DNA of 64,000 bases. It comes from Saccharum officinarum (Eukaryota; Streptophyta; Magnoliopsida; Poales; Poaceae). Each line of letters opens with the position of its first letter. The first letter of the stretch is position 1. This document shows positions 45,349-57,517 of this stretch, one piece after another. The notes under the pieces are model-generated. The model worked only from the letters and a program-made list of their open reading frames with translations. It ran no database searches and was not told where the DNA came from. The stretch lies in contig CM036170.1 of the NCBI GenBank assembly GCA_020631735.1, positions 68,835,737 through 68,899,736 of the forward strand. The letters are read 5' to 3'. A program made the position numbers and the translations under genes.

Positions 45349-46641
45349 CTAGTTTGCATTGGCGTGTTTCGGCGGACAAGGAACAAACCATGTCGGGCCG
45401 GTGCACCAGGCCTCGTGACCGGGAGCCGTCCCCATGCAAAGCGTCTCAGCCGTGCGCGTCCTCATGTCGAACACCTCGCAGTGCTGATAAGGGCAGTCCC
45501 TGCGGCGAGTGCACCCGTCGAGGGTCATGTACATCTCCTGGCTGAAATAGATGCGGTGGCCTCGCGCGCCGCGGTACCGGGACGACGGGACGGACATGGA
45601 ACTGTTGGCGCTCAGGAAGACGATCTCGCCGTCCAAGCTCTCAATCCTCGCCCACTCCGGCCGGCCCCTGCTCTCGTCCATGGCGAAGACCGCGACCGCA
45701 TGCGTCCTGCGCTCCCTGAAGTCCCTCTGGACCAGCAGAAGCTTCCCGCGCGACTCCACCAGGTAGAAGAACGCGCTGCTGCCGGACGCTATGGCTCCGG
45801 CTCTGGCCCCGCGTAGCGGTGGCCCGGATAGCAGTTGGGCGCGTGTGACCTTGAGCGTGCCGTCGTCATCTTCCCCGACGTCGCAGGTGCAGATGTGAGG
45901 AAACGGATTCTTGCTGAATAGGTAGAGCTTGCCGTTGTGGAAGACGATGTCGCTTTTCGACCATAAGCGGGGGCTAGTGGTCACGGACCACGTGGCATCG
46001 CCCGGCCGGCAGAGGAAGAGCGTCGCATGGTGCGTCGCCGGCGTCGCATGACACGGACGTGCTAGCTCTTCCAGCAGCGGCTCGAATCCACAGGACAGCC
46101 CGAAACCTGAGATGCCGGCCATGATGCATGCCGAGCCGGAGTCAGGTGGACAGGACATGACTACCTTGCGGGGCGGCCATGGCTTGATTGGATTCGACGT
46201 GGTGGCTGCATTGACGAAGGTTCCAGCTCCGGGGAACCATTTTTTCGGACCGGCGAGGCGGAGATCTGGGAGCCGGTTCGTGGCCCCGGAGAGAGGGTTC
46301 AGCAAGAAGCAGCTCTCTTCCTTGAGCAAGATAACCCGTCCGTCGAAGGTTGACCCCATGCAGATCGGAACCGCCCCGCCGGCGTCGGGCTGAGGGAGGC
46401 GGTGGCCGGCGGCAGTGGCGCCGGCGGAGGACAAGCTGCACAGTTTGAAGTCTGGCAGCAGCAGCCACGGGATCTGCGGCGGCAGCGGCGGGTGCAGGTT
46501 CGTCACCGCGCGGCGCCACGCGCGGCAGACGGCGCCGATGCGGGCGGTGTCCGGGAGCGAGTTGACGTGGTAGACCACGATGCCGAGGACGTCCAGCTGG
46601 GCCTCCTGCCATGGCGAAGGATTCTCCGGCGACGACATCAT
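45349..46641 (-). CDS. F-box protein with DUF295 (KIB-type) domain
   Basis: 430 aa, single exon, ATG at 46641. Residues 10-48 are an F-box-like helix bundle (QEAQLDVLGIVVYHVNSLPD, VCRAWRRAV). The rest has DUF295/beta-propeller landmarks: FDGRVILLKEESCFLLNPLS, DIVFHNGKLYLFSKN, ESRGKLLLVQRDF, GHRIYFSQEMYM. Family role: substrate-recruiting subunit of an SCF ubiquitin ligase, or a DUF295 relative that has lost SKP1 binding; the grass family is large and mostly uncharacterised. It sits between two members of the LPGLS-motif family without obvious functional link. Confidence 0.85.
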   Translation of the reverse strand: MMSSPENPSPWQEAQLDVLGIVVYHVNSLPDTARIGAVCRAWRRAVTNLHPPLPPQIPWLLLPDFKLCSLSSAGATAAGHRLPQPDAGGAVPICMGSTFDGRVILLKEESCFLLNPLSGATNRLPDLRLAGPKKWFPGAGTFVNAATTSNPIKPWPPRKVVMSCPPDSGSACIMAGISGFGLSCGFEPLLEELARPCHATPATHHATLFLCRPGDATWSVTTSPRLWSKSDIVFHNGKLYLFSKNPFPHICTCDVGEDDDGTLKVTRAQLLSGPPLRGARAGAIASGSSAFFYLVESRGKLLLVQRDFRERRTHAVAVFAMDESRGRPEWARIESLDGEIVFLSANSSMSVPSSRYRGARGHRIYFSQEMYMTLDGCTRRRDCPYQHCEVFDMRTRTAETLCMGTAPGHEAWCTGPTWFVPCPPKHANAN

Positions 46642-46918
46642 GCTCCGCGCTAGCCGCGTGCGCTATTTTTCCACCTGATAAAGGAACATGCTTGCTAGGC
46701 AGGCAAGCAATACCAAGCGAGATCCAATTTTCTGGGGTTTTTCAGGAAGAGTTGGAGTTGGAGACCTACAAGTTTCTCTTCGAGACACGATTCTTTGTAG
46801 GACGACCCGTAAACAACCGCACAAATGTTACACAAATCGAACGCGTAAAATTTATAGGCATTGCTGGATCTCACGTTTGCTAAGCAACAACAATGTCTAC
46901 CCTGCATCCTCTGCTCAA

Positions 46919-47368
46919 CTACCCTGGCCCCTGCCCTAGCTTTGGAGTGCTCATGAACGAAGAAGTAGACGCCGGCGACGACGGGAAGGAGAACGACGAG
47001 GTGGATGAGTCCCGTGGCGTCACCGGGGACGACTGGGATCGGCTTTGAGATCGACCCCAGTGCTTGAACGAAGCCGAATCGTCATCCGACGCGGACGATC
47101 CGGCCGCAGCAGGCAGCAGCAGGGACGGTGACCACGGCCACGGCCACGGCCACCATGAGGTGACACGGCGAGCACTCGGCGCCTCCGCCTTGCGCGTGCT
47201 TTTCCTGAGTTTCACCGGGCGCGGCTTCCTTGAGAATCGCGGGAAGTACGAGCACAGGGCGGTGCATGCGACTCCGTCGATGCCGTCATCGTCGCCGGTG
47301 CCCACGTTTGGCCGTTGTGGCGGTGGAGGACCGGTGGTCTCCGGAGGGAATGGCTCGTCGAGCGACAT
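46919..47368 (-). CDS. Small plant-specific protein, distant LPGLS-family paralogue
   Basis: 149 aa, ATG at 47368. DGVACTALCSYFPRFSRKPR aligns with the CxxLCxxLPGLSRR motif of the neighbours at 43235 and 48889. The C-terminal FSFPSSPASTSSF resembles FSFPVPPVFSNPSSP of the 48889 gene. The middle is a Trp/Pro low-complexity run derived from a GGCCAC repeat at about 47132-47153. The FDLP and AAFVFD block is absent, so this is a shorter, diverged or decaying member. The function is unknown. Confidence 0.6.
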   Translation of the reverse strand: MSLDEPFPPETTGPPPPQRPNVGTGDDDGIDGVACTALCSYFPRFSRKPRPVKLRKSTRKAEAPSARRVTSWWPWPWPWSPSLLLPAAAGSSASDDDSASFKHWGRSQSRSQSSPVTPRDSSTSSFSFPSSPASTSSFMSTPKLGQGPG

Positions 47369-48888
47369 AGGAACATCGACTGCAATGCCGCGTGGTAGAG
47401 AGTAGAGACTAGAGAGGTTGGGATTTTGCAGTACGTGCGCAACGACAACAAAAGGTTTGGTCTTGGTAACGAAAAACAGTTTCTTGTTGGGATACTATTC
47501 CTTATTTTTACGGTAGAAATGTTTTTTTTACCGTTTTATTATATCATGCCCGGATAAGAAACTTCTCTTCTACACTCCGAATTTTGTGACCATGTTAAAA
47601 GAAAAAAAACACCAGGATCATCTGAATTAAAGGTGTTGTAATAAGAATATGAAATATTCTTTCTTCACCCCCTTATTTTTAGTTACACCAATACTAATTA
47701 TAATTGTAACAAAATAATCGCCATAACTTGTACATGTTGACTATAAATCGAACATAAACTGACAGAGTGACAATAACTAAAATTAGGATGTGGGAGAAAA
47801 GTTTTTCACCTGAATATTAGATTTACTCCCTTACGTACATGCTATTTAGAAAGAAGTAAAAGAAAGAAAAACACTAAGGTCTTGTTTAGATGTACATGTA
47901 TCAACCTCAATCCACATGTGTTGGAGTGGATTAGGATGGAACTTAGTTTAATTTTCACTCCATCACACGTGGATTAAGCTAAATACATGGACATCCAAAC
48001 AAGCCCTAATATGTGTGGGAGAGAGAGGATTTTCACTTGGATCATGAGTACTGAGTAGACAATCCCTTTTACACTTTTACATGGAAAATTACAATATACT
48101 CTATATATGCTGAATTTTAAAAATAATATGATGCCGGCTGCTGGTGGAATAATTTCCAAAAACCATGTACTAGGAAAATGGTTTTATTTTTGCAAAAGAA
48201 AATTATTTTTCATGAAAATTGTTTTTATAGGGTGAACAAAAAAGATACGTTGCTTTCTAATATATTTTTTTATTAGAAACGAAAAACCTAGACCTCCAAA
48301 AATCTTGCAAAATTTTTAAGTAAATGCTAAAATCAAGCACAACCTCCATTACGAGCTAGGCTGGTTCCATTATGCACTCTTAACACATAACATTGTTTTC
48401 ATAGCAATTGATATATTGCAAGAGAAATCGCTGATAATATTACACCTCCAAGGACTTCTCTAAATCCTAATCATTCGCCTACTAAAAACGAACAAAGGGA
48501 ACAGACGTGGTATAGTAAATGCTATTGGATCCTGCACTGTGCTCCTGTAGACACTAAACTGATGCTGGTTTCTTTGTTTGTCGTGATACATATAGAGCTA
48601 ATCACAAGACCCATGGCAACTGCAACCTCGTTAGCCTATGAGCATCTCAGAATGCACAGCGTGCTTGAACAAAGAGTTGCATAAGTTGGACTAATCACCA
48701 GACCCATGACAATTGCAACCTCGTTATTAGCCTACAACGTGCATATCTGATACACAGCAAGAAAAAGAAGATGACGACATGTATACGAACACCAAAAGCA
48801 CAACGCATAGCACAAAAGCTGTTGCATGATCCGCGCTCAGTAGTAGTCTTAGTTTTGTGGGGTATTGATCACCTCCTCTTTGGTAGTT
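47369..48888. other. Intergenic AT-rich, no gene recognised
   Basis: Apart from a Tourist MITE at 47878-48006 nothing is recognised. Confidence 0.45.
47878..48006. mobile_element. Tourist-type MITE, 129 bp
   Basis: The ends GGTCTTGTTTAGATGTACATG and CATGGACATCCAAACAAGCCC are inverted repeats flanked by TAA on both sides (47875-47877, 48007-48009). This is the PIF/Harbinger target duplication. Confidence 0.85.
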
Positions 48889-49563
48889 TCAAGATCTTGG
48901 CGACGAAGGATTCGAGAAAACCGGTGGCACGGGGAAGCTAAAATCGATGTCCGGGATCTCAGGCACGATCTTCTTGCCGCTCCGGCCACGGTTGCCGTCG
49001 AAGACGAACGCCGCCGTGACCGGCGACTCCGTGTCAACGCTGCTGATCCGCAGCAGCTCCAGCGGCAGGTCGAAGTACGCCGACACCTCCTCTTCCTCCT
49101 CGCCCGCGTCCGTGCGGTCGAACACGGTGCCCGAGGACGACGAGCTGTACTTGAACCTCTCCATGGAGGCCACCTTTGACACCGTGCTCGAACGGTCCCC
49201 GGCTGGCCCAGCCGTGCTCGTCCGGGTGTCATCCGCCTCGCTCAGGCTCATGGACTGCTGCTGCTGCATCTGCATCGGCCGCCTCCTGGACAAGCCTGGC
49301 AGGTGCATGCACAGGACACCGCACCAGAAGCCGTCCCCGCCGATCTTGTCCTGCCGCGCCTTCCGGTAATTGATCGACGACGCGTTGCTCGAGAGGTCGG
49401 TGACAGATGAACCAGAGCGGAATTGCCGGCCGGTTGCCACGTGTCCCTCCTCTTCATCGTCTGCTACTCGGGCTTCAGCTTCTCTCTTGAAGGAAGAAGC
49501 GTCTTTTTGGCTCATGGCACCAGGAAAAGTGAGCTTGCCGGAGGTCTCTAGTTGTGCGTCCAT
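48889..49563 (-). CDS. Small plant-specific protein with an LPGLS motif (paralogue 2)
   Basis: 224 aa from the first in-frame ATG at 49563; the frame stays open upstream without another ATG. The order is an acidic N-terminus, GGDGFWCGVLCMHLPGLSRR at about residues 75-94, a Gln/Ser linker, then ASMERFKYSSSSSGTVFDRT (compare AASLEKSECASLCSRNNIVF in the 43235 gene), YFDLPLELL, VTAAFVFDGNRG, and a tail IDFSFPVPPVFSNPSSPRS. It is the fullest of the three related genes here. The function is unknown; no membrane segment is seen. Confidence 0.75.
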   Translation of the reverse strand: MDAQLETSGKLTFPGAMSQKDASSFKREAEARVADDEEEGHVATGRQFRSGSSVTDLSSNASSINYRKARQDKIGGDGFWCGVLCMHLPGLSRRRPMQMQQQQSMSLSEADDTRTSTAGPAGDRSSTVSKVASMERFKYSSSSSGTVFDRTDAGEEEEEVSAYFDLPLELLRISSVDTESPVTAAFVFDGNRGRSGKKIVPEIPDIDFSFPVPPVFSNPSSPRS

Positions 49564-50160
49564 GAGAAGGAGAAGGAAAACACATGGAATGGGCTTCACG
49601 AAATGGTGGAGAGCACATCAGGAGTCGTTCGTGTGGTGGTACATTGTCTCCAAGCCATGCTGTGTCGGTGGGCTGTTCGGTTGACTTCTCACTTCATCGT
49701 ATCTGAAAGCTTTGAGTCTTGGGCGGTTGGGCCAGCGAGCCCGCAATTCTGTCTACACAACTGTATCATCTGTTTCATTGGTGTATTACATTATCAGCTA
49801 GTACATGGTAGCATTGACTCTTTGTTCGTGCCTCCTACTAAGTTACAGGATTTTGAATAAAACCCAGTCAATCAAATCTGGACAAAAACCTCTTTTATTC
49901 AAACATATTCTTCATTAAAAAAATTCTCTGGTTCAGATTAATTGCAAAGAACAATAAGTTATATTTTACATGTTTTTTTAACTATCTTCAAGATTTATTC
50001 CAAAATTTGGAATTTCACATCTATACGATTTGTCATATCTTTGCAACTCTTGGTGTATTGAGTAGCCTTGCAACTCTGATTAACTAGCCTTGAAACTCAG
50101 ATTTACAAGAAGGCAACATCTCACATTCTCACTCAAGAACGGGAGGAGCACAGGGGTTCA
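49564..50160. other. Intergenic, no gene recognised
   Basis: Promoter side of the 48889-49563 gene and 3' flank of the Y3IP1 gene (both minus strand). Confidence 0.45.
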
Positions 50161-50687
50161 CTACTGCAGAGAATTGTAGAAAAGAATTAGGACGACTGAG
50201 ATTCCAATAATAACAGGAAAAGCTGTCAGCAAATACAGAGCACCATATCCCTGCAGAACAAAACAAAAGAATATGTTGTTAAAATAAGTGGTATAAGAAC
50301 ATTAAGGTATGAGCATTTCGTTGAAACTTGTTTTACCCATAATAATCATGAGTACAACAAAATTTGTTGGAGTATTTCAAAGACAAACTTACCACTGCAG
50401 ATGGCACTTCAGTTTCATCATCGTCCTCCTCTTCGCCATCTATATCAGCAGCAGAGTCCCAGTCGAGGTTAAGTCTTTTAGCAGCTGTCTCAGGATCGAT
50501 GCCAGTATCTGTGGCTTTTGCATAGACAGATTTCCCAGGTTTGCTCTTCTTTTTTGGAGCTTCTATCTGCACAATGGATTCGAAAACGGAAACTCAATGT
50601 TAAAATACAGTTCTACTTAAAACGATCGGTAGAGAGAGAGAGAGAGAGAGAGAGTCCAGTAAAACACAGTTCTACTTAAAAACATTG

Positions 50688-50728
<41 letters not shown>

Positions 50729-52862
50729 TGCAGTACTCAAGAAAATGTTGAAAGATAAAAAAAACTAAATAAAATGAAGGCAACAACGTGGTATGGGTGA
50801 AACAATCCTAGACTCAGGTAAAATGACATTAGTGGACTCTTGCTAGTAATGCAGTCGGGCGGAAGGAGAAGAATTGAGTTCTCACTATTTACCTCAATGT
50901 CTGGCCATTCTGACATCTCCTTGGCAAGCAATTGAAGGGCAACACGATTCTCTGGAATCCTTCCTTCATTAACCTATATATGCAAGCAGGGCATTGGTGA
51001 CTCAAGGTTTTTGCAAGAAATTACATCTTCATCATTATGTGATCTGACCAATTAGCAGCTAACACAGGTGCAATTCATGTGAAGTGTCACATTGGCGCGT
51101 TAGCAGTATGAAGGTGGAGAATGTATCAGTATTTTATTTTTTTTAAATTGGGGCTCTACAAATCTAGAATCATTATGTCTTTGTTGAGAACCATGACAAC
51201 AAACTTTGTAACAAGATGGCTACTGTTTCCATATGAATCTGTTATTTGCAGTTAAAAACAAGCAGCACCTTGTTTTTTCTGTGACATATTTAAGGGTGGG
51301 ACTTGCATAATTCTTTCCTCAGTTTTGTTTAGCCTCCGCGGGGGGGGGGGGGGGCTGTAACTCTTCTCTATTGATGAAATTGGCACTGTCATGTGCTAGT
51401 TTGTTCAAAATATATATTTCAGGATGGGAGCAGAGATCATAATGTATCATCTATTATGCAGTTTGTTCAAAATATGTCATGTGCTAGTTTGTTCAAAATT
51501 TGATATGATTAGCAAAATTTTAAGAAAAAATAGGGAGACAAAATAGATAGGGGATAGCTCATCCATGGAGCAAAATTATAAACATGGAGGCAGAGTTTTA
51601 TAGCAAATTATCTCATGTTATCTTTTGACTTTACACTTTTAAAATGATATGTGGAAAGAAAGACAACATGGCTTGCATGACACAAGGAAAGGGAATACTT
51701 AAGCTTTCTGCTCCACATTATTATTTATATACCCACGGCATTAGACTATGAGGTAGCATTTTTAGTTTAATTTCAGTGGAGCATTACATTGCACCTAGAA
51801 TACATAAAATATTTGCCAGTGGTAAAGCTGGATGATGACGCCAGTAAGCAATCCACAATATTCACAAAAGGAAAGAACAAAAATATTCACTTTCAAGGGA
51901 CTCTCAGCAGGACTCCAGGTAGCATAATGCAGGGAAAAGGCGATGTACCTCAGCCAAAGCGTCAGCTAAATCATCCCTAGTAATTTCATCAGGATCCTCT
52001 ATCCCGAGTGTTCTCTTCCTTTCTATATCTCTAGGGTCCTCAATCATGATGGTAAGCTTAACCTGTGAATGTGACGCAGCAACAGAAATAGCAATATAGT
52101 GTCAGTTTTTTTTTATCAGCAACAAGGAACATGCAGCCCTATAAAGTTTGGAAAGTGTAGCGCAGATAAACAAAAGATCGCAACACCTTTGTTTTAGCAT
52201 ATATAAGTTCAGTACACAACCGTAGGATAAGACCCTTGTCTGTCTATCCTAATATTGCCAGCTGAATTACTCCAAACGTTCATGTCATACTTGTTATTCT
52301 ACTGGCAGCGTATGAATGCAAATGAGCACAAGAATCAAGCAAGAGAGCAGCTTGTTTACCTCACCAAAGGTCATGTCCCTGTTCTTCTTCAGCAGCTCCA
52401 GTACCTACAACGGAGCCAAACAAAAGCAAAGTCAGTAAGTACTAATTCCAGTGACGCAAAACGAGCCAACGAAGGCTGGAAGCAGCGGACCCTTTTGATT
52501 TCGCGGATGTTCTCCAGGTCCTCCGGGCTCGCCTCCGCCAGCTCGACGGAAGTCGCGACCCCGTCCTCAGCAGCCGCATCAGAGGAACCCGGTGGCCCTG
52601 GGTCTTCCTCGGGAGCGACTGTGGTTTCAGCGGCGCTAGACTCCTCCTGGTCGAGGGAAGCAGCTGCGCCCCTGCGGCGCCGCCGGTGGAGCGGCCAGAC
52701 ACTGGGGACAGAGGGGCAGAGTGCATCGTGGTGGCGGTGAGTGTGGGGGAAGAGATAAATGAGATTGCTGGGAACTGCCCCGGAAGCAAGGAGCGATGGA
52801 GACGAGACGCGGTGGCGAGACGGCGAGAGTAGAGGAACGAGCGGTGGCGTGCGCAGCGCCAT
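50161..52862 (-). CDS. Y3IP1: Ycf3-interacting protein 1, chloroplast (photosystem I assembly), six exons
   Basis: Exons (minus) are 52862-52491, 52404-52360, 52062-51949, 50973-50893, 50566-50393 and 50250-50161; all introns are GT-AG, all phase 0, and the product is 291 aa. Residues 1-60 are Arg/Ser/Pro-rich and look like a chloroplast transit peptide. The conserved part reads VLELLKKNRDMTFGEVKLTI, then IEDPRDIERKRTLGIEDPDE, a KSVYAKATDTGIDPETAAKR block, an acidic patch, and a C-terminal membrane segment (ALYLLTAFPVIIGISVVLIL) ending FYNSLQ. Known role of the family (Arabidopsis Y3IP1/CGL59, also called CEST): a thylakoid protein that cooperates with plastid-encoded Ycf3 in assembling photosystem I. 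Name from memory of the conserved region, not a search. The gene looks intact. Confidence 0.85.
50596..50725. repeat. Two (AG)n tracts in a Y3IP1 intron, tandem duplicated
   Basis: A unit TACAGTTCTACTTAAAAC...GGT(AG)n is followed by ACAGTTCTACTTAAAAAC...AGT(AG)n. The tracts are at 50631-50654 and 50691-50724. They lie between exons 4 and 5. Confidence 0.85.
51340..51354. repeat. G homopolymer, about 15 bp
   Basis: Uninterrupted G run in the third intron of Y3IP1 (minus order); likely length-variable or an assembly weak point. Confidence 0.8.
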
Positions 52863-53402
52863 CGGGCTCCGGCCAGCGGCGGTTGCTTATCTCTTCGGGT
52901 CCCTGCATCCGGCCAGCGGCCGCATTTCACGGTTGAAAGGTGTGGCATGCGCTGGTGGTTGCACCGCGGGTCCCGGCCGGCACGGCTTTCTGTTCGATAG
53001 AGTTGGGCCTTCTTAATGGGCTTGTGGCTCAAATCGGCTTTTGGAGCCCAGTCCAAAATCAGGCTTCCTTTTCAAAACGGGCTTTCATGGGTATATTGTT
53101 GTCTTTCTATTTTAATTTTCAATGCCATATTAGATCCACTAAAAAAGCCATATTAGAACGTGGAATCATATGTAAATGCCTTTTTCGCGTTAACGATTGT
53201 TGGATGACGACAAACTTGAGAAGAGCAGCTCGTTTTGGATTGGGAAAAAAAAGAGAGATCATTTTGGCGGAACAAAGATTAGTCCGGCACGCTACGGCGG
53301 TGCTGAACTGACTGCACTGCATTCGATTTCGATTTAGTGTGACGCACTCTCATCAATAATTTTATGTTCCATGTAGAATTAGGAAAATTCACTTGAAAAA
53401 TA

Positions 53403-53730
53403 CTCCATTCGCTCAAAAAAAATCATTCTCACTTCTCAAGAAGTCAAACATTTTCAACTTTAACCAATTATATGAGAAAATATTAATATTTATGATGCAT
53501 AATTAGTACCATTAGACAAATCGTTGAATACATTTTTACAATAAACTTATTTCCCTTTTAAAATTCAAATGAAAATCTCACTGTGGGGATCTCCCCCACA
53601 GTCTTTTGTGTAAAAAAATAAACTTATTTGGAGATACAAATATTGGTAATATTTTCTGTAAATCTAATCAAACTTAAGAAAGTTTGACTGGCACAAACCG
53701 CGTACCACACTCTTTGTAGAACAGTGGAAG
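53403..53730. mobile_element. Diverged Stowaway-like MITE
   Basis: Flanked by TA (53401-53402, 53731-53732). The left end CTCCATTCGCTC and right end GAACAGTGGAAG are diverged Stowaway termini. Interior AAGTCAAACATTTTCAACTT and AATCAAACTTAAGAAAGTTTGAC are family-typical. Interrupted by a 64-bp insertion. Confidence 0.6.
53553..53616 (+). mobile_element. 64-bp retroposon tail inserted in the Stowaway-like MITE
   Basis: Flanked by a perfect 13-bp duplication AATAAACTTATTT (53540-53552 and 53617-53629). It ends GTGTAAAAA and contains a GTGGGGATCTCCCCCAC hairpin, as in 3' ends of grass non-LTR elements. A long duplication and an A tail indicate target-primed reverse transcription of a severely 5'-truncated copy. 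Confidence 0.65.
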
Positions 53731-55306
53731 TACTCACTATAATTAGATTGTGGCCATTTTATTTTCTTCTCAAGTTTTTTCTATTTAATTTTATACGTCT
53801 TAAATAGCACAACACTTTATCCTTTGGTTTTAATATGTGCACATAGTAAAATCTAGCACAATCATTTATGAGAGTCATAAAATATCTTTTGCCACCTTTG
53901 ATCAACATGCCTTTCAATTCACACAAATCAAATGACAAAGTTAGTGGTTTGACACTAACTCCTAAATTAAGTGCCAGTTTGGGAGAGTTATTTTTATAGT
54001 AAGTTTATTTAAAGAATCATTAACATTATTTTCTATAAATATAGTTATGTTTTTAAAATGATATATATAGTTTAAGGTATAATTGTAGCTTTTTTGGATG
54101 ATTGAGTACGCTCGGAAGAAATCTCTACTATATAGTTTGAGGAAATTATTTCCTTGGCCCTAAAAAATGTGTGATTAGTTTCTTGGTCCTTTTATTCTTG
54201 AACTTGCTTATTTAGCCCTAAAACAAATTTTCTTTGGTTTCTTGGCCCTTCCGTTAGCTTGATGGGCTAACGGTGTTAAGCTGTACGCGAAATGACTCTT
54301 TTACCCCTAGCGTCGAAGGCTACAGTTTATAGGTCTTTTATGTTGCCTCTATAAATAATTTTCCAAAATAAGGTACAATATTTTCTCAAGCATAAAATCA
54401 TTATTTTTTTCAATAATTATTTTTTCAAGCAAGGGCTAAAATAGTCATTTTGCATACAACTTAACATCGTTAGCCCATCAAACTAATGGAAGGGCCAAGA
54501 AACCAAACGAAATTCATTTTAAGGCCAAATAAGCAAGTTCGAGAAAAAAGAGCCAAAAAAACTAAACATCACTTTTTTTAAGTCCAAGGAATTTCCTCGT
54601 ATAGTTTTTTTATACGCATGGTTCAAAACCGAATGACCTACAAGGTCAGAAATCAGTGGAGGAAAGAAAAAGGTAGAGTTGCGAGAGGAGGGACACGGCG
54701 ACACCTGAGAGGTGGCCACGGAGAATCCTATCTCGGTCAAGGGGCTGCAGGCAGGCAGTCAAACCGGAGGCGGTGGACGATTAGTTTAAGCAGCGTGTGC
54801 GGACAGAGGGGGACACCTTCCGCGCGATCCGTGCGCCAACGTATGTACTCCAACTAGCAACGTAATCCATGATGATTTTCTAGGCTGCAACTAGCAACTT
54901 GCAACTTGTGGCTAGTCCACCTTAAGAGCAAGGCTAATAATCACATAGCTTAACCAGGCTAAATCCTGGTCCAAAAAAATTTACATGCTTTTCATGGTGT
55001 TTGGTTTCCTCATTGGATGCCCCATCTTAGGGTCCAACTAGCTCAACTTATTTCTTTTGTGAAACGGTGTGCAAAATGGTATAAAAATCAAATTGACATA
55101 TACTCGCAAAAAAGAAGTAAATTAAAATGTTGTCAAACTGCAACTGAATTTCGAACACAAAAGGGACTAAAACACGAAGGAATGTCTGTGACTTAGAAAA
55201 TCAACAAAAAATTCTGATTCAACATATATACTCAAAACAAATATACAGTTCAAACCGAACGGTGTCTTTTTTAATGACAATTCACTTCGGGTATTTTGAA
55301 AAGTTA

Positions 55307-55643
55307 GGGGTGTTTAGTTCCTCCCAAAAATTTTCATCCCGTCACATCGGATGTTTGGACACATGCGAGTATTAAATGTAGACGAAAAAATAACTAATTA
55401 CATAAATTGTAATAAATTTGCGAGACAAATTTTTTAGCCTAATTAATCTATGATTTGACAATGTTGTGCTACAGTAAATATATGCTAATGACGGATTAGT
55501 TAGGCTTAATAAATTCGTCTCGTGGTTTTCAAGTGAGTTATGTAATTAATTTTTTTATTAGTATCCGAATACCCCTTTCCACATCTCATGAAACATCCAA
55601 CGTAACGTCCTAAAATTTTTCACCCCATGAACTAAACATCCCC
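55307..55643. mobile_element. Tourist-like MITE, 337 bp
   Basis: The ends GGGGTGTTTAGTTC / GAACTAAACATCCCC are flanked by TTA on both sides (55304-55306, 55644-55646), indicating PIF/Harbinger. The interior TTAGCCTAATTAATCTATGA and GATTAGTTAGGCTTAATAAA are inverted partners. Confidence 0.85.
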
Positions 55644-56025
55644 TTATTATACATCTTTCGTTCCAATTGTACAATAGCATCTGCTGCTGCTAATGTCAAA
55701 GTAACTTTCATTAAACCCACCATTAGTACGGCTTAGCAATTGTATATGGTTGACACTGACGAGGCATCTGCTCTCAGCTGGCACGCACGTGCGCACGTAG
55801 CACCCCTGTCCTAGTTAAAGTCACCGCCAAAGCAACTTCCTAATCAGGATTTTTACATGCACACTTACATATATATAATTACCAGCCTCCACTCGAAACT
55901 GAGCCCATAGTAACGTAGTTACACACCGATTATTTATTATTACCATGGCTTTTAACACGTGCTAAAAATATAAAGGCTTCAATTTATCCTAAATCAAAAT
56001 ATCACAAATTTCGTTAAAGTTATAA

Positions 56026-56138
<113 letters not shown>

Positions 56139-57277
56139 GCTTCCGACCAAGGAGCATCATTGAGCTCATAATGAAATGTATCATATTTTACTCTTTTGAT
56201 AGGCTTCTCATAAAATTTAGTTAAATCTAGAATAGTTTGACTTATGATAAATTTGGAACTACATATATTTTGAGAGGAATGAAGTAGCTACTTCGAGTTT
56301 CCTTTCGTTCATACCGACTTTCAGGTCAAACTACAATCTAATCAATGGGTGCAGTGGAGGATCCAACGGTGAGGCGGGCAAGGTTTGAGCCCTCCCTACC
56401 ACCTCCCGCATAATGGATCTCCCCCTTAAGCCCCTCAGTTTCTGTTGAAGAAGAACGAAGAAGATGGATGAGAAAGAAGGGAGGAGAAGAAAGGGGAGAA
56501 AGAAGCGAGCCCCTCCTTGTGTTCTATGTTGCATCGGCCATGAGCAGGAACAACAACGGAGGAAGGAAATGTGGAAATTTGACACAAGACAACCAACGCT
56601 CATATTTATATGTATTCTTTAAATATTTTCTTCCCAGCGTTAAGTTGAAACTTGAAACTCTACTACAGTAATATTTTATTCAAGAACTTGTCATTGAAAT
56701 TATTAATATGTACATTTTGTGTTCTATACTGCACTCATCTCTAGGATTTATCTTTCCTTTCTTAGAATTTATCTGGCAGCTCAAGTTTATATATGTGTGC
56801 ATGAGTAATAATTAAAATATCTGTAGGTTTCAGCAATCATAAAATATGTTCATTTATTAACAACTTGTACAAATGTAAAAAAATAAAAAGTAAAAGGTTC
56901 ATTAAAAATTGTATTAAGATAGACAACAATAATTTATGGAAGTTCTCATTTAGATAAGTTTATACATCTAAATGCAAGATTATGATGTATCTATATTGAC
57001 AGCGTAATATAAGCATTTTATTTTTAAAATAAAAATATATTAATACATATGTTTTTTCAGCACTTATGCAGAAATTTAGTAAATGACGGTAAGTGGACTA
57101 TATTGAGCCGGAGGAGAGAGAAGTAAGCTGTAAGTTTACATAAGCTATTTAGATAAAAAATCAAAGAAACTTTGTAAGAGAGAAAAACGTGACGTGTATT
57201 AATATGATGAGTTAAGTAGGCAAAATGTGGACTACAAAGAGCCATATATTCAATAGCAGGCTGTATATCAAACCTTG

Positions 57278-57517
57278 GGCCTGGTTTAGTTGGCAATTTT
57301 TTTGGCAAAATGCAACTGTAGCACTTTCGTTGTATTTGACAATTAGTGTCCAATCATGGTCTAATTAGGCTTAAAAGATCGTCTTGTCCATTTCGTCCAA
57401 ACTGTGTAATTAGTTTTTTTTTTTATCTATATTTAATGTTTCATGCATGCGTCCAAAGATTCGATGTGACGGAAAATCTACTGTTTTTTGCAAAATTTTT
57501 TGCATCTAAACTGGGCC
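57278..57517. mobile_element. MITE with GGCCTGGTTTAG ends
   Basis: The left GGCCTGGTTTAGTTGGCAA and right TTGCATCTAAACTGGGCC are imperfect inverted repeats. The interior GTCCAATCATGGTCTAATTAGG and TTCATGCATGCGTCCAAAGATT is shared with the element at 61634-61856, so both belong to one family. Confidence 0.75.
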
